Below, piece by piece: positions 22,346-35,366 of a DNA stretch of 64,000 nucleotides (within the stretch, counting starts at the first letter, position 1; the number at the start of each line of letters is the position of its first letter). A model generated the notes under the pieces. The model worked only from the letters and a program-made list of their open reading frames with translations, made no database searches and had not been told where the DNA came from. The translations under genes and the position numbers were made by a program. The stretch is from Loxodes magnus. Its lineage: Eukaryota; Ciliophora; Karyorelictea; Loxodida; Loxodidae. The stretch covers positions 338,814 to 402,813 of the forward strand of contig CAMPDV010000273.1 in assembly GCA_946699065.1 (NCBI GenBank). Direction: 5' to 3'.

Positions 22346-25300
22346 AGTATAAAATACCTTTACTTTATTAAGGTTTTTATATAAAATTATTTAGATTATA
22401 TAAATGGAGAAATAAAAATACTAATTTAGTATATTGATACTTACTAAATAAGTGTAATTTTAATTAGACTTTTTATGCTTATAGATAAAATTTAAAGGTT
22501 AATCAAGTATAAAAAAGGCAAAACAAAAGAAAATAATTTAAAATTTAAGAAAATTAAAAATAAATTTAAGCAATTGATACAATTATAATTATTTGTTAAA
22601 ATTAATTATTCTAAAATTCCATATTAATGATTGATTGTCTTAAAATTAAAAAATAAGCATCATATCTTAAACTATGAGCATTTTAATATTTATAACCTGA
22701 AATAAATTAAATAAAGCATAATTTTTTTATGTATAATTAATAGATTTTAAATTAAATTTGATATATTTAATTACTTGTAAAAGATAATTATCAAATTAAT
22801 AAAAGTGATGCTAGATACCCTATGATATAATTTTATTATTATAGCTGTCTGATTTTTTAAGTTTTAAAAATTTTTATTAGTAATTATTTTCCTTTGATTA
22901 TGAAAGCTTAAATAGAGAATCTACATTCTAAAATTTAAAAAAATGTAATTAAATTTAATAGCAAATGTTAGCTAATCTAGAATTTTATACTTTATATAAA
23001 TTAAATTTGATATAGTTCTTCTAAGATTTACAATATAGCTAATTTAATTGTATAACTTTCTTTTTCTCCAAATTTTAAAATTATTTACAAGCTTATTATT
23101 TTTATATTTTAACTGATTATTTTTTATATTTAGTTGTAAGTTTAATTTAATTTGACTAAAGTTTTAAAATATTTATTCTAAGCATGAATTTGTTTTGAAT
23201 AAAATTTAAGTCTTTGATATTTAACTACTTGATAATAATAAAATAAATATAAGCTAAAACTAATATAAGTATGATTATACTAATAATGCTTAAAATTAAT
23301 TCCTTTAGAAAAGTTTAAATTAATTTTAAAATAGTCATAATTTTATAACTAAATGAATGTATAATTTTATATTACTAAGTATTTTATAGCTTTATTTACC
23401 AAAATTATTCTAATTTTAGACAAAAATAAATGTAAAATAAATATAATATACTATTATTTGAATTTTTGCTTTGTAGTTATTTTATATATTAGGAAAGCTT
23501 AGGATCTTAAGCTAATTAAACATTTACAGTTTATTATTAATATTTTTTAAATATTTTTCTTTATTTTATATAACTTTTATATAAATATTCCATTTTTATT
23601 AAATTCTAAATTTTTTTGTGGTATATCATATTTTAAAATTACACCTTATTTTTCTCTTTTGCCGTACATTAAAATAATTAATTTAAATATACTATTTACC
23701 TCTTTTAGATAAATAAGAGATATAACTTGCTTAAAAAATTGAAATAGTGTTCTCTTAACCAAAGAAAGTAAGGAAAAGATTCTTACAAAATAGAAAGAAA
23801 TTGTTATGTGAGCAAGGTATTTTTAAGATTGATATTAGTAAATAATAAATATTTCTTTAATCATATTTGTTCTTAGAATTTATGTATTAAATTATTTTAA
23901 ATTTATCTAAAAATTAAAAATAAACTTATTTTCTTTAATTGAGCACCATATATCTGTATCAGCTTTTACATTATTTATAAACACTTAAATCTGTAATCAT
24001 TAGAAGATACCTCTTAAACTAAATTTTAGCTATTTTAAAGATATATTATAGCAAAGCTTTAATATAGTTTACTAGTATAAGCTTAAAAAGGAAATCTTTT
24101 GATATAAATCTGACTTTTTAATATTATGAAGGTATTTCTTTATATTTAAAACTAATAAAATATAAAGCTTTTCAATTAATTAAAAATAAATATCTTAACT
24201 ATAGCTATTAAAACTAAGAATTGATATCTCATAAATATGTTTACTAGCTAAAATAAATAATAGAATATATTATTATTATAAGACTTTAACTCCTTAGTTA
24301 TACCTTAAGATACCATTTTCATTTCACAAAAATAAAAAATAAAAACTATTAAATTCCTAAAATATAATAAGTGTTAATTTATATTTGTATAAAAGATATT
24401 ATATTTAGAATATTTAATTAAAAATAACTTATAAAGTTCTAAGATTCTTATTTTTTTTAGAAAACTAAGTATATATCTTAAGCTCTTTTCTTCGCTAGTT
24501 ATCTTAACTAATTACTTGTTCAATTCATTTTATAGCAATCCTGATATAACTTTAGGATTAGAGAAAATTATAGTGTTTCGATAAGTATTTTTCTGTATTC
24601 AATTTATTTGAAAAATATTCCTCTCTAGGTAAAAAATACAAATAAGCATAGCAAAAAAGATTTCTAGAATGGATATTATGTAAAATAAACATTGATTTAA
24701 TTTTTAATTTTTTAGATAATTAAATTAAAAATCTCAAGGTCATTTCGCCTTTCTCAATTTCATTATTATTATTTTATTAATTTTATTCCATGTAAGTAAT
24801 CTCTATACAAATGATTTGAGATTTCTATATTTTTATCCTAATTAAATTATTAAATAAATAAAATTTTTAAACTTTAGCAACTAATATCTAGAATTAAATT
24901 TATTTAACTTAGAAAATATAGCATTATTTAAGTTTATAGTTAGAGGATTCAATATGTTTTTATTTACCTTCTTTTTATGATTTAATTAATAAATTTATTA
25001 TTCCTTTTTATTGTTATAACTATAAAATAATTTTCTTTTTGATAAATATTTATTAAAGTATATAAATAAAATTATTTTACTAAAAGTTTAAATTAATTTA
25101 GATCTTTTATTAAATATTAAATTCTAAATAATTTGTTACCTTTTGATTATTTTAATATTGATATGATCTCCTTAAAATCTTATTTGCCAATATTTATATA
25201 ATATGCCTTCCTTATTCTAAAGTATTTCTTCATAGTAGATAAATTTTTATTTTACACTCATTTTTATCTTCATACTTCTATAAAACTACATATTCTAACA

Positions 25301-27126
25301 GAATAAAATCTAACTTTATTTTAGTGTGATATGGTTAAATACTTACTCTTTCTATTTATATCCTTACAATCACTTTTCTATTTAATTTAATTATTATTTA
25401 AATGATATTGTAATGTGAATTTTAATAATGCCTATTAAATTTAAGATATTATATAATACCACTTTAAAAGCTCAATTTACAATTATAACTTTAGATAATT
25501 TCGTGCTTATATCAAATTCTTCTCTATTCTTATTTTATTAATCAGCATTAATTCAGATTTAGATAAATAAGTCATAAAAATAAATCTTTAGAAGTTTTAG
25601 GATATTTTTAAAATAAAGCTTTTAAGCTTCGTTAGAAAGAAGATATATGAAATTTTAAATTAAAAATGAAATACTTGCAATCTCATTTAATTATTTGATC
25701 TAAAATAAAAATTACATTTTCAAGTTAACTTCCTAATTAACAATTTGATGTATACCAAAATATTAAGAAAAGCACTAAATACTTAATTCCAGTTTAATAG
25801 TTATAAAGTTTATTATAATTGAAGAAATTTGCTTTTAGTATACTTTATTTTATCTTCTTAATAATTATTTTTTTAATGCTTTTAAAATTAAATTTTCTTT
25901 ACTTTCTTCTGTTTTATACTTATTGACAAATGAGAAAATTTCATAATCTAAAGATATTTTATAATTAAGGAGTGTATTAGTGGATCATAAATACTTTCAA
26001 GTTTATAAGAATCTAGTTTACTTTTAAAACTAAAATTTAAATAAAATGTGTTTATAATTCCAAATGCCTTTGCTTTAAGAATACTATAAACTCCTTAAGA
26101 AAACCTCTAATTTTTACAAAAGAAAATATAAATCAGCAATCTATCTTAAAATTATTTGCTTTGAGGTTGAAATTAAATGGTGGCTATCATAGTAATATAA
26201 TGTAATTATAAGACTTTATAAAATGAATAAGTTGAAAAATAAGTTAATTATTAATATTTAGTTATTTAGAGTTTAAGCTTATATCATTAAGCCTAATTTT
26301 AGACAATCTTTCTCCAACTCTAAAATGAATCTGATTTAAATATAGCGCAAATATAATGAAATTAAATAAATTTAGTAGTAAAAATCTTTTTAAACCAATC
26401 ATAGCAAATAATGATTTATCACTACATATACAATAACTAAGCTTAAATAAATGTAATAAAATCATATAAATTAATGTGCTTTATAGTTAAGACCTTCTCT
26501 AATTATTTATTGCTATCAATTATTTTTAGTTAAATATATTTATTTTATTACCACATCATTTAACCAGCTTAAATTTTAATCAACTTTGAAACAGCAAATA
26601 AAATTTTAATTATGCAGAACAAGAAAAAGGCTTCAGAAATTATTTTCATTCAATACACTAGTTTTTCAAATTAATTCTATACAGAATTAGTAAACCTTTT
26701 AATTAACTGAAGTAGAGATGTCCTTTAGTTAATTTAAAAATATAAAAATTAATGTATTGCCAGGTAATGATATATTTAAATATATCTAAGACACTTAAAT
26801 TTAATATATGATTCATAACTATTTAAATTTTAATAAACTACTAGAATTTATATAATCAATTTAGCTTCTTTATGTAATTAAATCTATTTATTCTTACAAT
26901 CTTTTCATTAAGAAAAAACTAAGAAATATTTGCAGAGGCATAAATATAAGAAGCAAAAATATTTAAATTAAAATTTAAACCAAATTTGCTTAAGATTAAA
27001 ATTAGATATATAAACCTGAATATTACAGGAGAGAAATTAATTATAATAAATGATTTTTTGTATAATTTCATTAAGGAATTATACTCTAACTTATTTAATT
27101 AATTTTTTCAAAATAATAAAGATAAG
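22346..27126. other. AT-rich upstream flank of kinase copy B, no gene seen
   Basis: Inverted paralogue of 3732-8550. No domain-bearing frame, RNA gene or transposon end is visible. Confidence 0.6.
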
Positions 27127-29349
27127 ATGGAGGTAAATTATATGGACTTTGTTAATTATAATTAATTTATTAAACTTAGGATAGGCGTATTCTTCGCGTT
27201 GTTGGCTTTCCCTTTTTCCTATCATTACAATGGGGATTTTTAAAGAAATTATATGGAACACTTCGCAAACTGATCTTGTATTGGAATTATGAAAAAGTCT
27301 TTTGATATCTTCGCTTACTTTTATGGCTAGTAAAAAGCTAGCCTTTCACTTTTAAACTATTGGGTCCTTTGTGTTTTTAGTATTGACAGTAAAAGGAATA
27401 TTTTTCACAGCAGTCTTGAAGAAATATGAAATAGGATTCATTTATTTGTTGTTTGCTTAAAGCCTAGCAAATAAATTAGTTTAGAAGTATATATTTTAGT
27501 GCCTTATCCTTTTCGCTAATTCCATTGTATGACTCTATATTACTTGGAAAGAAAATTACTTACAATAACAAGACTTTGAAATGTTTATGTCCTATTTAGT
27601 AATGATTTGTGTTAATTGACTTTTAACTACTTGCAACTACTGCGACAATTAACTTGCTTTCAAATAATGGAATAACCTTGTCTAAACTAATAAGCACTAA
27701 AAATTTATCAACGAAACAGCATCTTCAGGAATAATTGTATTAGACTTCTACGAAATTTACTACTCTAACAATAAAATAAAATAGTATTCTCAAATATGTC
27801 AAACAGTGAAATAATCCAAGCTCTTGAAGAAAGCTAATATTAAAAACCTAAATTTACTAATAAAAAATAAGATAGTTTTTATAATGATCTAGAAGATTTT
27901 TATATGTGTAAGTAATATTAACAAGAACAAATTAAAATTAACAATATAACAATTCCTGCTTTAGCTATTGGATCAAAAGAAGATAAAATTATCGAAATTA
28001 GTGCTTAAATACAGAATGGTTTGGAAAGAGGTGTTTGATATTAAACTTAATAGATATAACTCATATAATCAAGTTAGAGCAAATTAAGTCAGAAAATAAA
28101 TATAAAACTCTTTTCCTCAGAACTCTTAATCATGAAGTTAGACATCCTATTACAGCTATTCAAAGCTGCTATAAGCGACTTAAATCAATTTTAAGCTAAC
28201 CATAGTTTAAAGTTAAGATTAATAATCTGATATTGAAAACTGCTTTAATACCATACAAATAATAAAAAGCGAAACTTAATTTCTAATGAATAAAATTCTT
28301 TAGATATAAGATATAACAGAAATCTAGAATCATAAATTTGAAGTTTAGATGGAAAACTTTAATCTTTAGAAAATAGTAAAAAAATGTGTAAATATAATAG
28401 ACTTTTAAGCCAAAAGAAAAGGGTTACAAATAAACATTGATATAAATAACTAAATACCTGCTGTTATTTAAGGAGACTAAAAGAATTTAGCTTATATTGT
28501 TGTCGTTACTTCAAAACTCCTTAATAAATACGAAAGAAAGGATTTATCAACATATTTGCATACTTTTCAAAATAAAAATCAACATAAAGATAATTCCAGA
28601 TAATTAAAATGAAAGTAGTTGATTAAAGATATGAAGATATAGAACCAATAAATACTGGAACTGAGTTCTAATTTCCTGAATAAGGTGAGATAAAACACGC
28701 TAAAGGCTTAGAACTTGACTTTTATATATCATAGTAGATCTCTTTATAAATAGGAGAAAAAGAAATAACTAAAAAGAGAAAGAGAAATACCAATATATTT
28801 AAATTTTAGTTCTTTATATAGGATGACTCAAGAAGTAGTCATATTACATCAAAAAGTTACGAAATCATCGAAACAAAAACTGAAAGTGCTATATGAAGTA
28901 CTCCTTTTTAAAATATTCAAAAACTTTATGCTTATAAGTGCAAATGTGCTTAAGTTCTCTTAGTTGATGACTCCGAAATAATCAGAATGATATTATCAGA
29001 TATTCTGAAGAATTATTACAAAATAGAAGAAGCAAAAGATGGGTTAGAAGCAGTTAAAAAAGTATAAGCACAAATGAAAAGAAAATGTTGCAATAAATAT
29101 GTGACAATAATAATGGATTGCGAAATGCCAATAATGGACGGACAGAAAGCAACTTAAAAAATAAGAAAGATGAGATATTAAGGAGCAATATTAGGATACA
29201 CAGCTTATTCAGACTAATACGATATTCAGAAGTGTATCTAATCAGGAATGAACTAAGTACTATTTAAACCATCGAGTGATAGAAAAATACTATCAGCAGT
29301 TTATGAATATTTCAAAATTAGTTATAGCCATGAAGGTGTTGATATATGA
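27127..29349 (+). pseudogene. Hybrid histidine kinase, decayed copy B
   Basis: Partner of copy A in the other arm. Start ATG at 27127. The end is a TGA at 29347-29349 after Val-Asp-Ile, aligned with copies A and D. Order of parts: hydrophobic N-terminus, PAS-like region, His-box (Asn-His-Glu-Val-Arg-His), degenerate ATPase, receiver with Val-Asp-Asp-Ser, Met-Asp-Cys-Glu-Met-Pro and Phe-Lys-Pro. It has several frame changes relative to copy C: near the N-terminus, between membrane and PAS parts (27784-27806 could instead be a 23-nt intron), one base lost at the PAS Trp (near 28013), and small indels before and in the ATPase N-box. The receiver frame is clean. Confidence 0.8.
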
Positions 29350-31169
29350 GATATCAAAAAATTAGTTAAAACAAAACAATTTTATTCTAATTATTTCTTT
29401 ATATGAAGATATTACTTTTAATTTAAACTAATAAAAGAACTTTAGAAAAGGATATATTAAAAGTTTTAAAAAATAAAATAATAAATAGTTAATAAAGGTA
29501 AGAGTAATTATTTAATTTTAAAACAGTTCAATATACTCAAAAAATAATTTTTAACTTAAGATATATTTTAGGATTAAAGTAAGTCAAATCAAATACTCTT
29601 TAGTTTTAGGGAAGTGAATTGATTGACACTCTAATTCTTTATTTTATCAGAAAGTTTTTATTTAAAATGTAAAAATTAAAGTTTATTTTCTTTTTTTCAG
29701 TGAATTTCGTCAAAACAGATATAGATATACTTAAAATTTATTTTATCTTATTCCAGATTATTAGAACTTCTAATAAATATCTATTTTCTTAGCTTATTTA
29801 GATAAATTACATGATTAAAGAAGTTTAGATAAAAGTATTCTGCCCAACTAAAATTTATTATAGTATTTCTTATTAATTTAAAGACCTAAATTATTGAGCT
29901 TCAATTAAATAAAGGCCTAAATCTTTAATTTAGTAATTACTGAGACTCATAAATACAAATAATTTAAGACATTTAGCAAGAAAAGGATATTAAGAATTCT
30001 CTTCTTTCTATGTATTGCAAGGTTTAGCAAATTCTGAAAAAATTATTTTTATCTTAAATTTATCAATTTTAGAAATAAATTTAGCTTAGATATTTCAATT
30101 AAATTTTAATGCTTATATAATTAATAGAAACTTCTTTGAAGAAAAACTTTTGCTTTAGATGTTCTAAATAGACTGTATATAATAATAAGTTTAGTATATA
30201 AATTTAGTAGTTAATTTAGAATAAATAGAAGCAAAAATTTTATAACCTAATGAATTTAGAATAAAAGCCTTAGTTTATTATTAATTATGAATTAAAATAA
30301 TTTAAATTACTTTGAAGAAATATTTGTAATAAAACATATTAGATCTTATAAAATTAAGATTCTCACATATCTTTAAATAAAATTTATCTTTAATCAAATT
30401 ATCAAGAATTTTAAAAATATAGAGTACAGATCAGACTTTGCAAATTTATCTAATTATAGCCTATTTTCACACTGAATTATAAGTAATAATTGTACTAGAA
30501 ATTATAATGTTTTCTTTTTATTAAACTAAAAAAGATGCAAATCTTTATCTAGCTTATAGATAAATTTAATCATAATACATTGAAATATTCTTTCTTTGCT
30601 TTAGACTTTATAAACAATAATTTTAAAATTTGATATATCAAAGTAGATACTTACTCATTCTATCAAACTTGTTTGTTTAAATTAATTATTTTTAATTAAA
30701 TCATAATATTATTAATATTTTCCTGTTTATAACTTACCAATCTTAGAAGATATTTTACTTATAAAAGTTTATAAATTATATCGTTCATTTTATATTATAA
30801 AAATTTCCTTATTTACAATATTTATTTTGACAAAGAGATAAATAAATTTTTATCTAATTAATAGTTAATAAATAATTATTAAATTTAATTAGATATTTTT
30901 CCTTTATTAATAAGTTTTTTATACATAATGAATAAAAGGTGATTATACATCTAATATACTCTATATAAATAAAACTTTTAGATTTTTAATCTTTTTAATT
31001 TAAATATTAAGATTGTCTTAGTTTATTTATAATTAATATATTTTTAATTATTTTCTACTTATTAATTTGAAGTAGATATTTAGATATACATTTTTATTTA
31101 ATTTATTCAATTTTATTAATATACATAAATAAAAAAAGAGATATAAGAATTCAGTAAAGGAATTTTTTG
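29350..31169. other. AT-rich downstream flank of kinase copy B (block S1), no gene seen
   Basis: The part to 30856 is the palindrome partner of 1-1506. The block 29660-31050 recurs in the same orientation, diverged, at 51690-53080. No coding or RNA feature recognised. Confidence 0.65.
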
Positions 31170-31199
31170 CAGCTCCAAGGAGATAGGAGTCCAGAACAT

Positions 31200-31890
31200 A
31201 GCAGAAAACGACCCATGATGTAATAATGCCTTCCTCGTAGAAGAAACCAAGGAAATAGACGAAGTCCGCCATACACCAGGAGGTCTCGGAATTCAATTTA
31301 TCTGTACAGATAATTATGAAATTGCTCATTAAGATGGTACTGAACCTTGAAAAAACTTTGATAGGAAAATACCAAGATGACGATGTAAATTTAACATGGA
31401 CTTTAAGATATGCTTGAATTGAGAATGGTTAATTAGTAAGGGGGAGCTTGAATCTTATGCCCTACCAGCAAAATAGAACAGCCAGATAAACTCCTAAATA
31501 TATAATATTAAAGACAAAACCAGTAGGTTGAAAACATTCTATAGAGTAAGAAGAGCAACTAAAATTAACATAACCAAGTAGACCAAAATATGGGCATTAA
31601 AATTAATATTGAAAAGGAACAAATTAAATAGTAAAAGTAATCATCTAATAAGAATAAAATCCTAGAAAAGATATTACTATTGTAGCGGCTGGTATATGTG
31701 TGGAAACTGCAAGAAATTTAAGCAATTCAAGAAATAATACTGAAACAGAGAGATCAAGAAAGCCCAAATAATATTGTGTAATCAAGTTGGAAAATCTACA
31801 AGAGAAGATTTACGACGCTCCATTTATAAATTGAGCAACAAACATCAAGAAGAAGCAAAGAATTTTAAAGAAGAATAAGATATTTAGACT
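31200..31890 (+). pseudogene. Decayed ORF1-like coiled-coil protein, copy 2
   Basis: Paralogue of 8973-9640. The N-terminal coil is in the same frame in both (Lys-Gln-Thr-Lys-Ser-Ala, then Lys-Met-Val-Leu-Asn-Leu-Glu), after which this copy has small deletions. The knuckle-like stretch near 31680 (Cys-Ser-Gly-Trp-Tyr-Met-Cys-Gly-Asn-Cys) is also degenerate. Called decayed because neither copy keeps a canonical CCHC. Confidence 0.5.
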
Positions 31891-32405
31891 TTTTTTGAGC
31901 GGCGGGTTACTTTGACTGCCTCAAACGATATTTAAATATAATTAATATGAATAAATAAATATTAGGTTAGTTTTTATTAATTATAGAAGAAAATGAAAAA
32001 ACCTATTTCCTTAGTTTAAAATTATAGCTATTTAATAATTATTTTACTTTTAATACAAGCAGGAAATTTCCTATATTAAGAGATTTAAATATCTTACTTA
32101 GAAAATTAAAAATTTTATCTTAAAATACATTTATATTCATTTTTATAATTCAGACAAAAAAATAATTAATATATAAGCTTAATTAATAACAAGTAGAAAA
32201 ATAGAAAATAGTAAGGTAATAAATAAATATACTTAGTAAACAATAATCTTTAAAATCATTTAATTTAATTCATTATTAGTATCTTACTGTTTGGAAGATA
32301 GTACAATTATTCACTTTTATCGTATTGCAAATAAATAGCTTCTTAACTTATTTTTAGCATTCTAATTATTTTATCGATTATAAAATAAATATTATTTAAG
32401 GCAAT

Positions 32406-33437
32406 CATATAATATAAAATGGTAGCTTCAAGAAGGGTTTTTTACCACCTCCTCAGAATAGGAGAGAAAACCAGAAGCACATATCCTCACCACATCTTCT
32501 TCAACTTAACGCTGTTCTTTATAAAAATAATCAGAACTAACTAATATATTAGAAGAGCTTAAAAAAATACTAACTCCCTTCCATCAAAAGATAAATAAGA
32601 ACTGAGATAAAAATTCAGAACAGAAAAGTTAACACAGCTCTCAACACCTCCATTGAAAATTGAAAAAAGAGACCATTCAACTGAATCGATAAAAATAATA
32701 ACGAAAAAATAAAAAATAAACGAAGAAGGTAAAGTACGATAATTCAATATAGATCTTATTATCTTTGATTTAGAAGATACCGAAATAGAATAAATAGACT
32801 CCGAGTAGATGAAACAGCTGATTCATCTACTTATTAGAAACATAAAAAACTCGAAGAAGAATTAAACTCCCAGAAGGAAGAGATGTTAGTATTAAGTCAG
32901 AATTTGATTAATCATGAAGATGATAATGAAGTCCATATGGTAGACCGAAGAGCTAAAGTTGGAGTTTATGAGCAAATGGCAAGTTTAGAGAATGATATTT
33001 GAGTAATGCAAGAGCAAGACGAGAAAAACTGAGTAAAATTAGATTCAAGACTCAAATTAATAGAAGAAAACCTGTAGAAGCCTTCATAAGGAACTCAAAT
33101 GGAAATAGAGAAACAAGAAAAGACATTTCCGAGAGCAAGAAAAAGATGCTATATTTGCAACAGCACTTGACATTTATGGCGAAAATGTCCCCAATAGAAT
33201 AAAAATAAGAATGAATATCTGGAGAAATGTTAACTAATAGCATGAAGTAGCGAGCGACGGAATTTTTCCCATCGGGAAATGGGAAAATCTGGAAAAAAAA
33301 TTCTCAACTCAGATTATTCAAAAGAGAGAAGTCAAGGAAAAAGAGCAATTCAAGGAACGAACATGCAGGAACGGAGATATTATACATTTAAAACTTCAAT
33401 TAAGCCGGAAGGCTAACAGTAATTGTAATGATTAATG
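32406..33437 (+). mobile_element. ORF1-only retroelement with 15-bp target duplications
   Basis: ATTATTTAAGGCAAT is present on both sides (32391-32405 and 33438-33452), and the paralogous block near 10145 has the uninterrupted site once, so both ends are certain. The leader (GGTAGCTTCAAGAAGGGTTT and the CTCCTCAGAATAGGAG hairpin) matches the 5' end of the LINE at 16552. The body encodes only a coiled-coil/CCHC protein, with no endonuclease or reverse transcriptase. It is a non-autonomous, half-LINE type of element. It does not end in the LINE stem-loop. Confidence 0.85.
32763..33245 (+). CDS. ORF1 protein: coiled coil plus CCHC zinc knuckle
   Basis: One uninterrupted frame of about 160 codons: a long coiled coil (Lys-Lys-Leu-Glu-Glu-Glu-Leu around 32850, then further heptads to about 33110), a basic stretch (Arg-Ala-Arg-Lys-Arg), and a canonical knuckle, Cys-Tyr-Ile-Cys-Asn-Ser-Thr-Trp-His-Leu-Trp-Arg-Lys-Cys at 33147-33188. 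One knuckle Trp is UGA. The first later in-frame UGA, at 33243-33245, falls soon after the knuckle and is taken as the stop, leaving a 3' untranslated part of about 190 bp. The start is uncertain: the coil may begin upstream of 32763. By family it would bind the element's RNA. Confidence 0.65.
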
Positions 33438-33919
33438 ATTATTTAAGGCAATAAAATTATTTTATCCTATTTTAGTCAATTTAAAGGTATCAAGTTTTTG
33501 GAAACAGGATATTTTAAATTTAAATATGCATATCTTAAAGTTTTTTCTAGGACTTTAGAAAAAAATATTTAGTATAAAAAATATATAGTAGTAAAAATAC
33601 CGAAGGATAAATGAAAATATTATATATATCTAATTATAATGTATTCTTAGTAATTAAAGGCAAAGCAAATTAATAAAATAATTTAATGCTTTATATACAT
33701 ATAATTTTTATAATTTTTAGAAAAGTAATTATAAGGATATTTTATATTAAAAAATGTTAATATATTATTTCTAAAGATTAGAATAAATATTCCATAAACT
33801 TACGATATTTTCAATTTAAATCTAAATATAAATTTGAAATTTGATAGAGTGAGAAATATTTTTAATTAATTTCCTTAAATAATAATAAAAATATATTTAA
33901 ATGCTAAATTTTTAGCTTC

Positions 33920-34690
33920 TCTTAACTTTTAAAAAATATTTGATGCCATTTGTTTACGTCGATGAATACCACGACATTTTTTTATATGTAGTAGGTTGCC
34001 ACTATATCTTCAGTTTCTGTTAAAATTTTTTATTTATAGATCTATTTTCAGTTATTAGAATTTATTCATCATCCTTCATGTTCTTTGCTGTTATTTTATC
34101 TTTAGCTTTATTAACAGCATTTTTGAGAATATGATTATTTACCTTACAATATTATAATTTTACTTTATTTTTTTTAATCATTTTTTCCAATTATTCTATT
34201 ATCTTTCCCAAACTTAATTCAATATTATCATCTTGTTTTATTTCTTGATAAGGTGGTATTACTTTTTCATTTTCTGCAATAATGCTTTATTATTGACTTA
34301 ATATCAATTGTGATTGATAGTATAGTTACACTTCTGTTACTAAATTATTTTAGATTGCTATCGACTTGGTATTAATAATTTATTGTTTTGATCTTAAATG
34401 CTTTTTATTAGTTTTTTTTTTTTCCCTTAATTTTAAATTGTTTTTTTCATAAAAAAAAAGTTTTTCATTTGATCTAGCTGATTTTAGGGTTTTTGATCAG
34501 CTTCATTCTTAGGTTTTTTACTTCAACAGGTCCGATCATAACTTTACCTTCGGATGAAGAACTTGATTTTTCTTTTGCTAATGAATTTCTACATTTCTTT
34601 CGTCTCTTTCGTCTTATTTTTCTAAGTATATTCTTTGAGAGACGAACAAGTTAGTCTATTTTTCGATTTCTTAAAATATATCAATCTAAA
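33920..34690 (-). pseudogene. Basic plus coiled-coil ORF (ORFX), copy 2
   Basis: Aligns with the intact ORF at 53081-53890. The N-terminus is strongly basic (Arg-Lys-Ile-Arg-Arg-Lys-Arg-Arg-Lys-Lys near 34620), then Ser-Ser-Ser-Ser-Ser-Glu-Gly-Lys-Val-Met, then a Gln/Glu coil. The frame is lost in an A/T run near 34410-34460 and regained later. Function unknown. Confidence 0.45.
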
Positions 34691-34867
34691 AATAATAATT
34701 TTAAAATATAATAAGACTGATGAAAAACGTATCTTTGAAAGAAAAAATGATATAATTTATAAAAATACTATAAAACATGCTATTTAGTTTCTAAAAGCAG
34801 AGCAAAGTATTGTTTATATTTTAATTTACATAATTTGAAATTAAACTAATAAATAACTATAAATAAA

Positions 34868-35366
34868 TAAATTTGATTATAGAGCGCGTAGCACTCTCAT
34901 TGGTGCGCAGCTCTTTAAAAAAATGTTTCATACTGACAAGAATGTTTGTTACTGATAAAATTATCAGATACTGGTAGACCTTGCTCATCACTGGTTTAAT
35001 TATTCAGTACTGATAAAAATGTTCAATACTGATATAATTTAAGAATACTCGTAATCTTTTCTACTTGTTGGAGGTCCAAGGACATGGCAGGATTGTGTCT
35101 CATTGCATCACCAAAGCAGAGGACGACATGTGTCAATTATGGGTACTTAAATTCCCCACCTCTGATGAAGCTCGCAATATTATTTCTTTTTCGTTCCAGA
35201 ATTAAAAATAAGCGAAGCCAAGCCAGTGTCGAAGGTCTAAGAATCTTATGTCTCGAGGCCAAACCAAAGCAGAGGAAGACATAAAGTCGATTATGGGTAC
35301 TTAACTTCCCCAAACCTCTGATGAAGATGACCTTGTTGTTCACCTTCGAACAACTATGGCGGTTTA
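34868..35366 (-). mobile_element. Dimeric SINE-like element ending in the LINE stem-loop
   Basis: On the minus strand it begins near 35366 and contains two diverged copies of a roughly 100-bp unit (35245-35330 and 35085-35175, sharing CATCAGAGGT, TTAAGTACCCATAAT and TCCTCTGCTTTGG). A run of roughly 19-bp AT-rich repeats built on ATCAGTA follows. It ends in the shared stem-loop (34881-34915) with an ATTTATTTATTTA tail. The paralogous block near 11590 lacks it, giving an empty site. Both units are richer in G+C than the surroundings. No clear A/B boxes. Confidence 0.7.

Larger units (their letters stand above)
21937..30856. repeat. Right arm of 8.9-kb imperfect palindrome
   Basis: Inverted copy of 1-8920. 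It carries the GC-rich A-box element, the upstream flank, kinase copy B and the downstream flank. Homology to the left arm ends inside block T on one side and at the window edge of the partner on the other. Confidence 0.93.
31170..34860 (+). repeat. ORF1-like block, copy 2
   Basis: Direct repeat of 8950-11660, interrupted by a 1.03-kb retroelement at 32406-33437. Parts of it recur out of order in a third copy: 53081-53930 and 54180-54650. Confidence 0.85.

Noticed and set aside
35084-35343. Overlapping open frames on both strands
   Set aside because: They fall in the dimeric SINE-like element and are not in corresponding frames in its two units.
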